DNA of 41,385 nt from Burkholderiales bacterium (GTDB lineage: Bacteria; Pseudomonadota; Gammaproteobacteria; Burkholderiales; Burkholderiaceae_F): NCBI GenBank assembly GCA_020248785.1, contig JADCGX010000131.1, positions 1 to 41,385 of the forward strand, in the 5' to 3' direction. Each line of letters begins with the position of its first letter. The stretch's first letter is position 1. Made by a program: the position numbers and the translations under genes. The notes beneath the pieces were generated by a model that saw only the letters and a program-made list of their open reading frames with translations, was not told where the DNA came from and ran no database searches. Positions 18,540 through 27,350 of this stretch are shown here, one piece after another.

Positions 18540-19889
18540 ATGCCCACACCCTTCGCACTGACCGATCAACGCCTGCACGAGCTTGCTGCGCAAGCCCTTG
18601 AGCATGCCCGCAAGTTGGGCGCCAGCGATGCGTCTGCGGAGGTGTCCGAGAGCGTTGGGCTGTCGGTGGGCACGCGCAAGATGCAGGTCGAGACGATCGA
18701 ACGCACGCGCGACAAGGGCCTCGCAGTGTCCGTTTACATCGGCAAGCGGCGTGGCCATGCCTCGACCTCGGACTTCTCCGAGGCCGCGGTGCGCGAGGCC
18801 GTCGCCGCCGCGCACAGCATCGCGCGCTATACCGCGGAGGACGACGCGGCCGGCCTGCCCGACGAAGACACTCTGGAGCGCGCCCCGCGCGACCTCGATC
18901 TTTTCCACCCGTGGCACTTATCGACCGTCGCGGCGATCGCGCTGGCGCAGCGCGCCGAGCAGGCGGCCTTCGACATCAGCCCCAAGATCAGGAACTCCGA
19001 GGGTGCCAACGTCTACACGTCCTCGGGCCATTTCGTGCTCGCCAACACGCTCGGCTTCGCCAGCGGCTACGCCTACTCGCGCCACTCGCTGTCGATCTCG
19101 CCGATCGCCAAGGACAAGAGCGGCATGCAGCGCGACGACTGGTATACGCACTCGCGCCGCAACGAGCAGCTGGCCGCCCCCGAGGCGGTGGGCCGCTACG
19201 CTGCCGAGCGTGCGCTGTCGCGCCTGGGCGCACGCAAGCTCAGCACGCGCACGGTGCCGGTATTGTTCGAGGCGCCGCTCGCCTGCGGCCTGCTCGCCAA
19301 CTTTGTGCAGGCGGCCAGCGGCGGCGCGCTTTATCGCAAGGCCTCGTTCCTTGTCGACGCGCTGGGGCAGCGGTTGTTCCCGCAGCATGTATCGCTGATC
19401 GAGGAGCCGCATCTGCCCGAAGGCTCGGGGTCGAGCCCGTTCGATGAGGAGGGCGTGCGCGGGCTGGCGCGCCATGTGATCGACCGCGGCGTGCTGACCG
19501 GCTACTTCCTGTCGACCTATTCGGCCCGCAAGCTGGGCATGAAGAGCACCGGCAACGCCGGCGGCTCGTACAACCTGACCCTGCAATCCGACCGGACCCG
19601 CCCTGGCGACGATTTCGAGGCCATGCTGCGCGAGCTCGGCACCGGGCTCCTGCTCACCGAAGTGATCGGTCAAGGCGTGAACTACGTCACCGGCGACTAC
19701 TCGCGCGGCGCGGCTGGCTACTGGGTCGAAGGCGGCAAGATCCAGTACCCGGTCGAGGAGATCACCGTGGCTGGCAACCTGCGGGAGATGTTCGCCAACG
19801 TCCGCGCGGTCGGCACCGACCGGCTCATCCGGGGCAGCAAGATCAGTGGCTCGATGATCGTCGACGGCATGAAGGTCGGCGGTAGCTGA
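18540..19889 (+). CDS. pmbA: PmbA/TldE, partner of metalloprotease TldD
   Basis: The 449-residue protein is the TldE subunit, which pairs with TldD to cleave peptides in an unfolded channel; in E. coli it takes part in microcin B17 maturation and CcdA degradation. Family features: the N-terminal ALEHARKLGASDASAEVSES, RDKGLAVSVYIGKRRGHAST, SEGANVYTSSGHFVLANT and the C-terminal GNAGGSYNL, YVTGDYSRGAAGYWVEGG and YPVEEITVAGNL. As expected for TldE, it lacks the HExxxH zinc site that TldD has. TldD itself is not in the window. Confidence 0.95.
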   Translation: MPTPFALTDQRLHELAAQALEHARKLGASDASAEVSESVGLSVGTRKMQVETIERTRDKGLAVSVYIGKRRGHASTSDFSEAAVREAVAAAHSIARYTAEDDAAGLPDEDTLERAPRDLDLFHPWHLSTVAAIALAQRAEQAAFDISPKIRNSEGANVYTSSGHFVLANTLGFASGYAYSRHSLSISPIAKDKSGMQRDDWYTHSRRNEQLAAPEAVGRYAAERALSRLGARKLSTRTVPVLFEAPLACGLLANFVQAASGGALYRKASFLVDALGQRLFPQHVSLIEEPHLPEGSGSSPFDEEGVRGLARHVIDRGVLTGYFLSTYSARKLGMKSTGNAGGSYNLTLQSDRTRPGDDFEAMLRELGTGLLLTEVIGQGVNYVTGDYSRGAAGYWVEGGKIQYPVEEITVAGNLREMFANVRAVGTDRLIRGSKISGSMIVDGMKVGGS

Positions 19890-19950
19890 GCCTCGTATTG
19901 GCGAGGGTTTACCCCGTCGATGCGACTTGTAAGAAACTTCCAGAACGCCG

Positions 19951-19978
19951 TTGTGGCTGGACGGCAAATCTCTACAAT
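19951..19978 (+). promoter_or_regulatory. Possible promoter of the TRAP binding-protein gene
   Basis: TACAAT at 19973-19978 matches five of six bases of the -10 box; TTGTGG at 19951-19956 is a weak -35 (three of six) at 16-base spacing. It lies 115 bases before the dctP start, in the gap after pmbA. Confidence 0.4.
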
Positions 19979-20092
19979 CGCTCCCCGAGCGAGAGCAGCA
20001 ACAGCGCCCAGGTTCATGCGATCGCCGATCCGTGGGCTGCTGCCTCCGCGTGCCGCCCAGGGCCCCTTGAAGAACCTCACGAAGGAGAGTCC

Positions 20093-21178
20093 ATGCAACG
20101 TCGTTCGTTTATTGGTCGCGCGGTCGCCGGGGCGGCCGCCACGGCCGCTGTGGCCGCGCCGGTGGTCGTTCGGGCGCAACAGGCCATCCGTTGGCGCTTG
20201 GCGTCGAGCTTTCCCAAGTCGCTCGACACCATTTTTGGCGCCGCGGAAGTCTTTGCCAACCAAGTGCGCGCCATGACGGGCGGCAAGTTCCAGATCTCGG
20301 TGGCTGCGCCTGGCGAAATCGTTCCGGCTTTTGGGGTTGACGACGCCGTGCGCAATGGCACCGTCGAAATGTGCCACACGGCGCCGTACTACTTCGTCGG
20401 CAAGAATGAAGCCTTTGCCTTTGGTACGGCTGTGCCGTTTGGCCTGAACTCGCGCCAGATGACGGGCTGGGTCATGGAAGGCAATGGCATGAAGCTGTTG
20501 CGCGAGTTCTATGCCAGTTACAACATCGTGAATTTCATCGGCGGCAACACAGGCTCGCAGATGGGCGGCTTCTGGCGCCGCGAGATCAAGTCGCTTGCCG
20601 ATCTGAAGGGCCAGAAGATGCGCGTCGGGGGCTTCGGCGGCCGGGTCATGGAGCGGATCGGCTGCGTTCCCCAGATGATTCCGGGCGGGGAGATTTTTCA
20701 GGCGCTGGAGAAAGGCACGATCGACGCGGCTGAGTGGGTCGGTCCGTACGACGACGAGAAGCTCGGCCTTGGCAAGGTTGCGCCGAACTATGCCTATCCG
20801 GGTTTCTGGGAAGGCGGCGCGCAGCTGGAGTTCTGGATCAACAACAAGGCCTTCGAGGGCCTGTCGGCCGACTACAAGGCCATTGTCGAGAGCGCAGCCG
20901 CGCATGCGGCGATGGAAATGCAGGCCCGCTACGACGCTCGCAACCCCGCTGCCCTGAAGCGGATGGTCGGCTCCGGCGTCAAGCTGTTCCGCTTCCCGCG
21001 TGATGTCATGGAAGCGGCGTTCAAGGCGTCGCAGGAACTGAATTCCGAAATCGGCGCCAAGAATCCGGCGTTCAAGAAGATTCATGACGACTACATGGGC
21101 TTCCGGCGCGACGCCAATCTGTGGTTCCGCTTCTCGGAGGCCACGTTCGACGACTTCATGCAGCAGCAGAAGCTGTAG
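20093..21178 (+). CDS. dctP: TRAP transporter substrate-binding protein (DctP, TakP-like)
   Basis: Periplasmic solute receptor of a tripartite ATP-independent transporter. The 361-residue protein starts with a Tat-type signal (RRSFIGRAVAGAAATAA, cleavage near VVVRAQ), fitting a protein exported folded. The mature part shows WRLASSFPKSLDT, GGKFQISV, EMCHTAPYYFVGK, MRVGGFGGRVMERIG and EWVGPYDDEKLG. These resemble the TakP group, which binds alpha-keto acids such as pyruvate through a conserved Arg and a bound sodium; the ligand here is an inference. GAAGGAGA (20081-20088) is a strong ribosome site for the ATG at 20093. The permease genes are convergent rather than downstream. Confidence 0.93.
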   Translation: MQRRSFIGRAVAGAAATAAVAAPVVVRAQQAIRWRLASSFPKSLDTIFGAAEVFANQVRAMTGGKFQISVAAPGEIVPAFGVDDAVRNGTVEMCHTAPYYFVGKNEAFAFGTAVPFGLNSRQMTGWVMEGNGMKLLREFYASYNIVNFIGGNTGSQMGGFWRREIKSLADLKGQKMRVGGFGGRVMERIGCVPQMIPGGEIFQALEKGTIDAAEWVGPYDDEKLGLGKVAPNYAYPGFWEGGAQLEFWINNKAFEGLSADYKAIVESAAAHAAMEMQARYDARNPAALKRMVGSGVKLFRFPRDVMEAAFKASQELNSEIGAKNPAFKKIHDDYMGFRRDANLWFRFSEATFDDFMQQQKL

Positions 21179-21226
21179 CTTGTCGTGGCGGTGTCAGCGC
21201 CTTGCTCTGACATACGCCTCGGAAAC

Positions 21227-21254
21227 AAAAAGCCCCGCCGAGGCGGGGCTTTTT
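21227..21254. terminator. Bidirectional terminator between dctP and dctM
   Basis: AAAAAGCCCCGCC (21227-21239) pairs perfectly with GGCGGGGCTTTTT (21242-21254) across a minimal loop. With an A-run on one side and a T-run on the other it can stop transcription from both convergent genes. Confidence 0.92.
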
Positions 21255-21286
21255 CATTTCTGTTAGCGGTGTGCGCTTGTCTGCCG

Positions 21287-23074
21287 CTACTTCTTCTGCT
21301 CCCCGCCCTTGACGGCGTCGAGCAAGTCCTGCATCGGATCACGCTCGGGCTTGCCCGCTTGGCCCGCGGGATCGGAGCCCATTTGCTGGAGTGCATCGCG
21401 TCCGGTCCGCAGCTGTTCAAGAGCCTTGTCAGGGTCGACCTTGGGCGCGCTGTCGCCGAGGCCGTCCGAGACCACTTGCGGAAACGCGATCACCACGGCA
21501 ACCATGATGAGCTGCAGGATGATGAACGCGATCGACCCTTTGTAGATCTGCGCGGTCGTCACCGCAGGGATCGTCTCGCCCGTGATGCGGTCCTTGTAGT
21601 CCGAGCGGGCGGCTACGCTGCGCAAGTAAAACAGCGCGAAACCAAAGGGCGGCGTCAGGAACGATGTCTGCAGGTTCATCGCGATGATCACGCCAAACCA
21701 GATCATCACGATGTCCACGGGCACCCCGGGCATCAGCTCGGGCAGAATTTTTGCCGCAACTGGCGCAAGGATCGGGATCACGATGAACGCGATCTCGAAG
21801 AAGTCGATGAACATGCCGAGAATGAACACCAGCACGTTGACCACGATGAGGAAGCCGAGTGCGCCGCCGGGCAGGCTGTCAAACAGGTGTTCGACCCAGA
21901 TGTGACCATCAGCCGCGTTGAACGTGAACGAAAACACCGTTGAGCCGATGAGGATGAACATCACGAAACTCGACAGTCGCGTCGTGCTCACGAGCGCCTG
22001 CTTGAGCAGTGGCATGTTGAGTCGGCCACGTGCGACCGCCATCAGCAACGCGCCCGCCGCGCCCATCGCCCCACCTTCGGTCGGCGTGGCCACGCCTAGG
22101 AAGATCGTGCCGAGGACGAGAAAAATCAGCACCAGCGGCGGAATCAGAACGAAGGTCACCTGCTCGGCCAGGCGCGACAGCAAGCCGAGCCTTGCAACTC
22201 GGTTGATGACAGCCAGGGCGAGGGCGAGGAAGGAGGCGACAGTGAGCGACATGATCACAACCTCGTCGCCCGGCGCCGGTCGGTCGCGGCCCACCATCGG
22301 GTTGATGATGCCCTCATGGAACATCGACCAGACGTAGCCGGCAACGCCGCAAACTGTAAGCAGCGCGATCAGCGACCTGTGGCCGCTTGCGCCATTGGGC
22401 TCGCGATAGATGCGGGCCTCGGGCGGCAGTGCCGGCGTCCAGGATGGCTTGACGATCGAAACGATCACGACGAACAGCAGATACAAGCCAACCAGCATGA
22501 GTCCGGGCACGAGTGCGCCGGCGTACATGTCGCCGACCGAGCGGCCAAGCTGGTCGGCCAGAACGATCAGCACCAGGGAGGGGGGAATGGCCTGCGCCAG
22601 GGTGCCCGAGGCGGTAATCGTTCCGGTCGCGATGGTTCTGTTGTACCCGTAGCGCAGCATGATCGGCAGCGAGATCAAGCCCATGCTGATGACTGCCGCC
22701 GCGACGACGCCGGTAGTCGCCGCCAAGAGTGCCCCGACCAGGATGACCGCGATCGCCAAGCCGCCGCGTACCGGGCCGAAGACCTGGCCCACGGTTTCGA
22801 GCAGATCCTCCGCCATGCCGCTGCGTTCGAGAATGATGCCCATCAGCGTGAAGAACGGAATCGCCAGCAGGGTGTCGTTCTGCATGATCCCGAAGATCCG
22901 CAGCGGCAGGGCCTGAAACAGGTTGGCCGGGAACATCCCCAGCTCGATGCCTACAAAACCAAACAGAAGTCCCGTTGCCCCCAACGAGAACGCGACCGGA
23001 AATCCAGTCAGCAGAAAAAAAAGCAAGCCGGCAAACAGCAGCGGGACAAAGTTCGCGGTGATGAAGGCGGTCAT
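21287..23074 (-). CDS. dctM: TRAP transporter large permease DctM
   Basis: Large membrane subunit of the TRAP importer, which moves the substrate with sodium or proton symport. The 595-residue protein has 12 or more hydrophobic helices and the DctM signatures LLAIPFFTLMG, SGTLAQAIPPSL, FLGVATPTEGGAMGA, DFFEIAFIVIPILAP and MNLQTSFLTPPFGFALFYLR. It is longer than classical DctM (about 425), because of an extra loop region near 210-290 and a charged tail of about 60 residues after the last helix. The ATG overlaps the end of dctQ by four bases, so they are coupled. Length and sequence resemble the permeases paired with TakP-type receptors. Confidence 0.94.
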   Translation of the reverse strand: MTAFITANFVPLLFAGLLFFLLTGFPVAFSLGATGLLFGFVGIELGMFPANLFQALPLRIFGIMQNDTLLAIPFFTLMGIILERSGMAEDLLETVGQVFGPVRGGLAIAVILVGALLAATTGVVAAAVISMGLISLPIMLRYGYNRTIATGTITASGTLAQAIPPSLVLIVLADQLGRSVGDMYAGALVPGLMLVGLYLLFVVIVSIVKPSWTPALPPEARIYREPNGASGHRSLIALLTVCGVAGYVWSMFHEGIINPMVGRDRPAPGDEVVIMSLTVASFLALALAVINRVARLGLLSRLAEQVTFVLIPPLVLIFLVLGTIFLGVATPTEGGAMGAAGALLMAVARGRLNMPLLKQALVSTTRLSSFVMFILIGSTVFSFTFNAADGHIWVEHLFDSLPGGALGFLIVVNVLVFILGMFIDFFEIAFIVIPILAPVAAKILPELMPGVPVDIVMIWFGVIIAMNLQTSFLTPPFGFALFYLRSVAARSDYKDRITGETIPAVTTAQIYKGSIAFIILQLIMVAVVIAFPQVVSDGLGDSAPKVDPDKALEQLRTGRDALQQMGSDPAGQAGKPERDPMQDLLDAVKGGEQKK

Positions 23075-23652
23075 TTGGCTGCCTCCGGTTTGTGCGCGGC
23101 ATCTTCACCGTGTTGTTGACCCGGCTCTTTGTGTTCCAGCGGATCAGGGATCAGACCGCGCAGGAAGGCGACGCGCTTGATCAACTCAGACGCGGCCTGG
23201 GCCAGCAGCAGTGCCATCCCTAATGGCACCAACAGAAAAACGGGCCATCGGATCAAGCCGCCGGCATTGGCCGAGCGCTCGCCGCTCGCATAGGCGTTCA
23301 CGAACAGCGGCCAAGCCAGCGTGATCACGAGCCAGCACAGCGGAATCAGGAATACGACGATGCCGACGATGTCGATGATGTTGCGGGTCCGCGCCGACAA
23401 GCGGCCGGAAACGAAGTCGATGCGCACATGGGCGTTGTGCAGGAACGTGTAGCCCGCGCCGAGCATGAACACGGCGGCGAACAGGTACCACTGCGCCTCG
23501 AGCCACGCGTTCGAGCCAATGCTGAACGCCTTGCGGATGATCGCGTTGCCCGCGCTGATCAGCACCGCGGCCAGGATCAACCAGATTACGAGCTTGCCAA
23601 CTGTTTCGCTGACCCAGTCGATCGCACGCGAAAGCCGTAGCAAAGGCTGCAT
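23071..23652 (-). CDS. dctQ: TRAP transporter small permease DctQ
   Basis: A 193-residue membrane protein with four hydrophobic segments (from about residue 19, 58, 90 and 135), the DctQ topology. AGNAIIRKAFSIGSNAWLEAQWYLFAAVFMLGAGYTFLHNAHVRIDFV is the family core region, cited here by its ends: N near residue 36 and the HVRID motif near residue 74. The hydrophilic C-terminus (about 30 residues) is rich in Glu, His and Lys. It precedes dctM with a four-base overlap and lies 159 bases from argH, where no terminator is obvious. Confidence 0.92.
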   Translation of the reverse strand: MQPLLRLSRAIDWVSETVGKLVIWLILAAVLISAGNAIIRKAFSIGSNAWLEAQWYLFAAVFMLGAGYTFLHNAHVRIDFVSGRLSARTRNIIDIVGIVVFLIPLCWLVITLAWPLFVNAYASGERSANAGGLIRWPVFLLVPLGMALLLAQAASELIKRVAFLRGLIPDPLEHKEPGQQHGEDAAHKPEAAK

Positions 23653-23811
23653 CGGAAGTCTCCTGTCAGGGTCGCCGGGCGCGGCTGCTGAGTCTTGTTG
23701 TCGAATGTGCGCGGCCGTACCCCGGCGGAACGCGGCCGGAGTGTACCGCCGTCGCGCTGATGCGGGGCGGCCGCAAGAACGGCCGGCCGGGCTCGCGCGG
23801 ACGGTAGGGGG

Positions 23812-25245
23812 TCAGCGCGCAGCCAGTCGCTCGCGCCACTTGGCGACCTGGCGTTGCACCTGGAGCGGCGCGGTGCCGCCTAGGTGACCGCGCGCCGCCA
23901 CCGAGCCATCGATCCGCAACACATCCAACACGTCGGCGGACACGTTGGGCGCGAGGGATTGCAGGTCCGCGAGCGGAAGTTCGGCCAGGTCGCAGCCACG
24001 GTCGGCGGCCTGGCGCACCGCGCGCGCCGCGGCCTCGTGCGCGTCGCGAAAGGGCACGCCGCGCTTGACGAGGTAGTCGGCCAGATCTGTTGCGGTCGCG
24101 AAGCCTTCCAGCACGGCGCGGCGCATGGCGGCAGCATCGACCTCGATGCCCGGGATCATCTCGGCAAACGCGCGCAAGGTGTCGCGCAGGGTGTCCACCG
24201 TGTCGAACAGCGGCTCCTTGTCTTCCTGGTTGTCCTTGTTATAGGCGAGCGGCTGGCCCTTCATGAGCATGAGCAGGCTCATCAGGTGGCCGGTCACGCG
24301 CCCGCTCTTGCCGCGCGCCAGTTCGGGCACGTCGGGGTTCTTCTTCTGCGGCATGATCGACGAGCCGGTGGTGAAGCGGTCCGGCAGCCGGATGAAGCCA
24401 TAGCGCGGGCTCATCCAAAGCACCAGCTCCTCCGCCAGCCGCGACACATGCGTCATCACCAGCGCGGCCGCGGCGCAGAACTCGATCGCAAAGTCGCGGT
24501 CGCTCACGGCGTCGAGCGAGTTCTCGCACAGGCCGTCGAAGCCCAGCCGCTGGGCGACGAAGGCGCGGTCGATGGGGTAGGTCGTACCGGCCAGTGCCGC
24601 GGCGCCCAGGGGCAGCCGATTGACGCGCCTGCGCGCATCGCGCAGGCGCTCCACGTCACGCTCGAACATCTCCACGTAGGCGAGCAGGTGATGCCCAAAG
24701 GTCACCGGCTGCGCCACCTGAAGATGGGTGAAGCCGGGCATGATGGTCGCGGCATGGGTGTCCGCCTGCGCAACAAGGGCGCCCTGCACGGCACGCAAGC
24801 CCTCGGTCAGCAGATCGATCTCGCCCCGCAACCACAGCCGCACGTCGGTGGCCACCTGGTCGTTGCGTGAGCGGCCGGTGTGCAGCCGCTTGCCGGCGTC
24901 ACCCACCAACTCGGTCAGGCGCTTTTCGATGTTCAGGTGCACGTCTTCCAGCGCCAGCTGCCAGTTGAAGGCGCCGCGCTCGATCTCGTCGCGGATCTGC
25001 GCCATGCCGCGCTCGATGTCGGCCAGATCCTGGCTGCTCAGCACGCCGACCCTGTGAAGCATCGTTGCATGCGCCAAAGACCCGATGATGTCGGCCAATG
25101 CCAAGCGTTGATCGAAGCCCACACTGGCGGTGTAGCGCAGAACGAAGTCCGCCACTGGCTCGGCAAAGCGGCCGGACCAGCCGCTGTCCTTCCGATGCAA
25201 GGAGGATGACGCGGGAGCAGGGGGTGCGGAAGTGGGTGCGGTCAT
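23812..25245 (-). CDS. argH: Argininosuccinate lyase
   Basis: Last step of arginine synthesis: splits argininosuccinate into arginine and fumarate. The protein of 477 residues shows the fumarase/aspartase superfamily signature [12 protein letters not shown], the N-terminal [23 protein letters not shown] and TVGFTHLQ-like [10 protein letters not shown], and the flexible catalytic Ser in the signature loop. I use the ATG at 25245; a GTG at 25272 would add nine residues. The first 25-30 residues (Ala/Pro/Ser-rich) precede the conserved start and may be dispensable. The gene is divergent from the AlgZ-like kinase, as argH is from algZ in Pseudomonas. Confidence 0.95.
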   Translation of the reverse strand: MTAPTSAPPAPASSSLHRKDSGWSGRFAEPVADFVLRYTASVGFDQRLALADIIGSLAHATMLHRVGVLSSQDLADIERGMAQIRDEIERGAFNWQLALEDVHLNIEKRLTELVGDAGKRLHTGRSRNDQVATDVRLWLRGEIDLLTEGLRAVQGALVAQADTHAATIMPGFTHLQVAQPVTFGHHLLAYVEMFERDVERLRDARRRVNRLPLGAAALAGTTYPIDRAFVAQRLGFDGLCENSLDAVSDRDFAIEFCAAAALVMTHVSRLAEELVLWMSPRYGFIRLPDRFTTGSSIMPQKKNPDVPELARGKSGRVTGHLMSLLMLMKGQPLAYNKDNQEDKEPLFDTVDTLRDTLRAFAEMIPGIEVDAAAMRRAVLEGFATATDLADYLVKRGVPFRDAHEAAARAVRQAADRGCDLAELPLADLQSLAPNVSADVLDVLRIDGSVAARGHLGGTAPLQVQRQVAKWRERLAAR

Positions 25246-25338
25246 GTTGTGGTTCGCGGCCTCGGCGGGCACACTCGCGCGCCGTCACGCGTTGGAATCA
25301 AACGCGCTGCAAAGACCTCGTGGAGTATAGGTTCGCAC

Positions 25339-26391
25339 GTGAAAAAGCCCGCCGCCGTGCAATTGCCGATGGAATCGCGCGCCGAGACCGCCGTGCCGAC
25401 GCCGCGCCAGGTGATCCCGGATGGGTGCAACCTGGGTGTGGTGTTGCGCGTGCTGCTCGGCGTGAACCTCGCCCTGCTGCTGGTCGCGCTGGCAGGCGGG
25501 GCGGCGCAGAACCACGTGATCGATCTCTTTCTCGCGGCTGCCGGCGCGGTGGAGGCCGTGACGCTGATGTCGTTGGTGGTCTGGTGCCTGCTGCGCCGTG
25601 CGCTGCCGCCGCTGAAGTTGTCGGCCCAGCGGGCCATCGCCTGGGCGGTGCCGGCGGCTGTCACCGGTCTGCTGCTCGGATTGTTCCCCGCGCTGCGCGA
25701 GCAGGGCGGGGAACTCATCGTCTTGTCCTACGTGCTGGTGGCCTTCGGGGCGGGCGCCGCGATCCAGCACTACATGGAACTGCGGGCGCGCGCGTTCTCG
25801 CCCGCGGTGGCCGAGGCGCGCTACCAGGCACTGCAATCGCGCATCCGCCCCCACTTTTTCTTCAACAGCCTGAACGCCGCGCTGGCCGTGGTGCGGGAGG
25901 ACCCCGCGCGCGCCGAGCGGATGCTGGAGAGCATCGCCGAGCTGTTTCGCGCGGTGATGGGCGACGTGCGCAAGCTCGTGCCGCTGTCGCAGGAGATCGA
26001 CCTGTGCAAGAAGTACGTCGAGATCGAGCAGACGCGGCTGGGCGACCGGCTGAAGATCGACTGGCAGCTTGGCCCCACGCACCCGCGCGCGCGGGTGCCG
26101 CAGCTCCTCTTGCAGCCCATCATCGAGAACGCGGTGCGCTATGGCGCGGAGAAGATCGCCGGCGAGTGCGAGATCACCGTGCGCATCCGCCAGCACGGCT
26201 TCAATCTCGAGGTGTTCGTGTCTAACCCAATCGCGCGCGAGCCGATCCAACGAGAAGGCAACCAGATTGGGTTGAACAATATTCGTGGCCGCCTTGCGCT
26301 GATCTACGATCTGGAGGCGCGGCTCGAGGTGCGCGTGCGTCAGCGCCGCTTCGAGCTCAGCATGACAATCCCCGTCGAAAACAAGACTTGA
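25339..26391 (+). CDS. Sensor histidine kinase, AlgZ/LytS type
   Basis: Membrane sensor of about 350 residues. Hydrophobic segments at about 33-55, 60-82, 88-108 and 117-135 form a four-helix sensor without a large periplasmic domain, followed by the His_kinase domain with the phosphoacceptor H162 in RIRPHFFFNSLN and an ATP-binding domain (N box IIENAVRYG, G box NQIGLNNIRGRL). This is the AlgZ/FimS architecture. The start is GTG at 25339 (MKKPAAV); an ATG at 25369 is the alternative. Nine bases separate it from the response regulator gene. In Pseudomonas aeruginosa AlgZ/AlgR control alginate and twitching motility; targets here are unknown. Confidence 0.87.
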   Translation: MKKPAAVQLPMESRAETAVPTPRQVIPDGCNLGVVLRVLLGVNLALLLVALAGGAAQNHVIDLFLAAAGAVEAVTLMSLVVWCLLRRALPPLKLSAQRAIAWAVPAAVTGLLLGLFPALREQGGELIVLSYVLVAFGAGAAIQHYMELRARAFSPAVAEARYQALQSRIRPHFFFNSLNAALAVVREDPARAERMLESIAELFRAVMGDVRKLVPLSQEIDLCKKYVEIEQTRLGDRLKIDWQLGPTHPRARVPQLLLQPIIENAVRYGAEKIAGECEITVRIRQHGFNLEVFVSNPIAREPIQREGNQIGLNNIRGRLALIYDLEARLEVRVRQRRFELSMTIPVENKT

Positions 26392-26400
26392 CGCATCCTC

Positions 26401-27189
26401 ATGTTGCGCATCCTCCTCGTTGACGATGAACCGCCTGCCCGTGCGCGCCTGAAGCAGCTGCTCGGCGACTGCGCGCAGCACGTAGCCCTGACAGTCGTCG
26501 GCGAGGCCAGTGGCGGCGTTCGGGCCTTGGCGGCGGTGGAGCAGCTCAAGCCCGATGTCGTGCTGACCGACATTCATATGCCCGACATGAGCGGCATCGA
26601 AGTGGCGCGCCATCTGTCGGCGCGCGCCTCGGAAGACGAACCGGCGCCCGCGGTGGTGTTCGTGACCGCATATGACGAGCACGCGCTGGCAGCCTTCGAG
26701 GTGCAGGCGCTCGACTACCTGCTGAAACCCGTCAGCGGCGAGCGCCTCGTGGCGGCGCTGGCACGAGCGCGGCGGCTGCGTCCGAATGAGCCGAAGCTCA
26801 CCGCAGTGGCGCAGAGCATGGGCACGCGCCGCACCCACCTCACGGTCAGCGAGCGCGGCAAGATGATTCTGGTGCCGGTGCAGGACATCGTCTACCTGCG
26901 CGCCGAACTGAAGTACGTCACCATCCGAACCGCCACGCGCGAGCATCTGACCGAAGAGAGCCTCACCTCGCTGGAGCAGGAGTTCGGCGAGATGTTCGTG
27001 CGCATCCATCGCAATGCGCTGGTTGCCCGCCGCTCCATCCTTGGCTTCCAGCGCGTCAAAGGCTCGGTGGACGAAGATGGCGAGGCCGGCGAGGGCCATT
27101 GGGTCGTCCTGCTCAAGGACTTCACTGAAATGCTGCCGATCTCGCGGCGCCAGTGGCCGCAGGTCAAGGCAGCGGCCAAGCCGGCCTGA
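26401..27189 (+). CDS. LytTR response regulator, AlgR type
   Basis: A 262-residue regulator with an N-terminal receiver domain (acidic pocket D8/D9, phosphoacceptor D57 in VVLTDIHMPDMSG, K near DYLLKPVSGE) and a C-terminal LytTR DNA-binding domain (from about 140: RRTHLTVSERGKMILVPVQDIVYLRAELKYV, then FVRIHRNALVARRSI). Such proteins bind direct repeats upstream of their targets. It is co-transcribed with the kinase gene just before it. Length and layout match AlgR (about 248). Confidence 0.92.
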   Translation: MLRILLVDDEPPARARLKQLLGDCAQHVALTVVGEASGGVRALAAVEQLKPDVVLTDIHMPDMSGIEVARHLSARASEDEPAPAVVFVTAYDEHALAAFEVQALDYLLKPVSGERLVAALARARRLRPNEPKLTAVAQSMGTRRTHLTVSERGKMILVPVQDIVYLRAELKYVTIRTATREHLTEESLTSLEQEFGEMFVRIHRNALVARRSILGFQRVKGSVDEDGEAGEGHWVVLLKDFTEMLPISRRQWPQVKAAAKPA

Positions 27190-27350
27190 CCCGCGCCGAA
27201 CGTGCGCTCGCGCGTCCACAACGGGCGAGCGCGATTTGGTTCCATAATCGCGGCCCTTTGTCCCGCCGACGGGCGCAAGGGCACCGCTGATGCGGTGCGC
27301 GCCTTGCTCGCCGTCGCGACCTTGCCACCAGCCCGCCAAGAAAGACGCCG

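Noticed and set aside
25285-27339. 684-codon minus-strand frame opposite algZR
   Set aside because: His/Arg/Gln-rich antisense shadow of two clear two-component genes.
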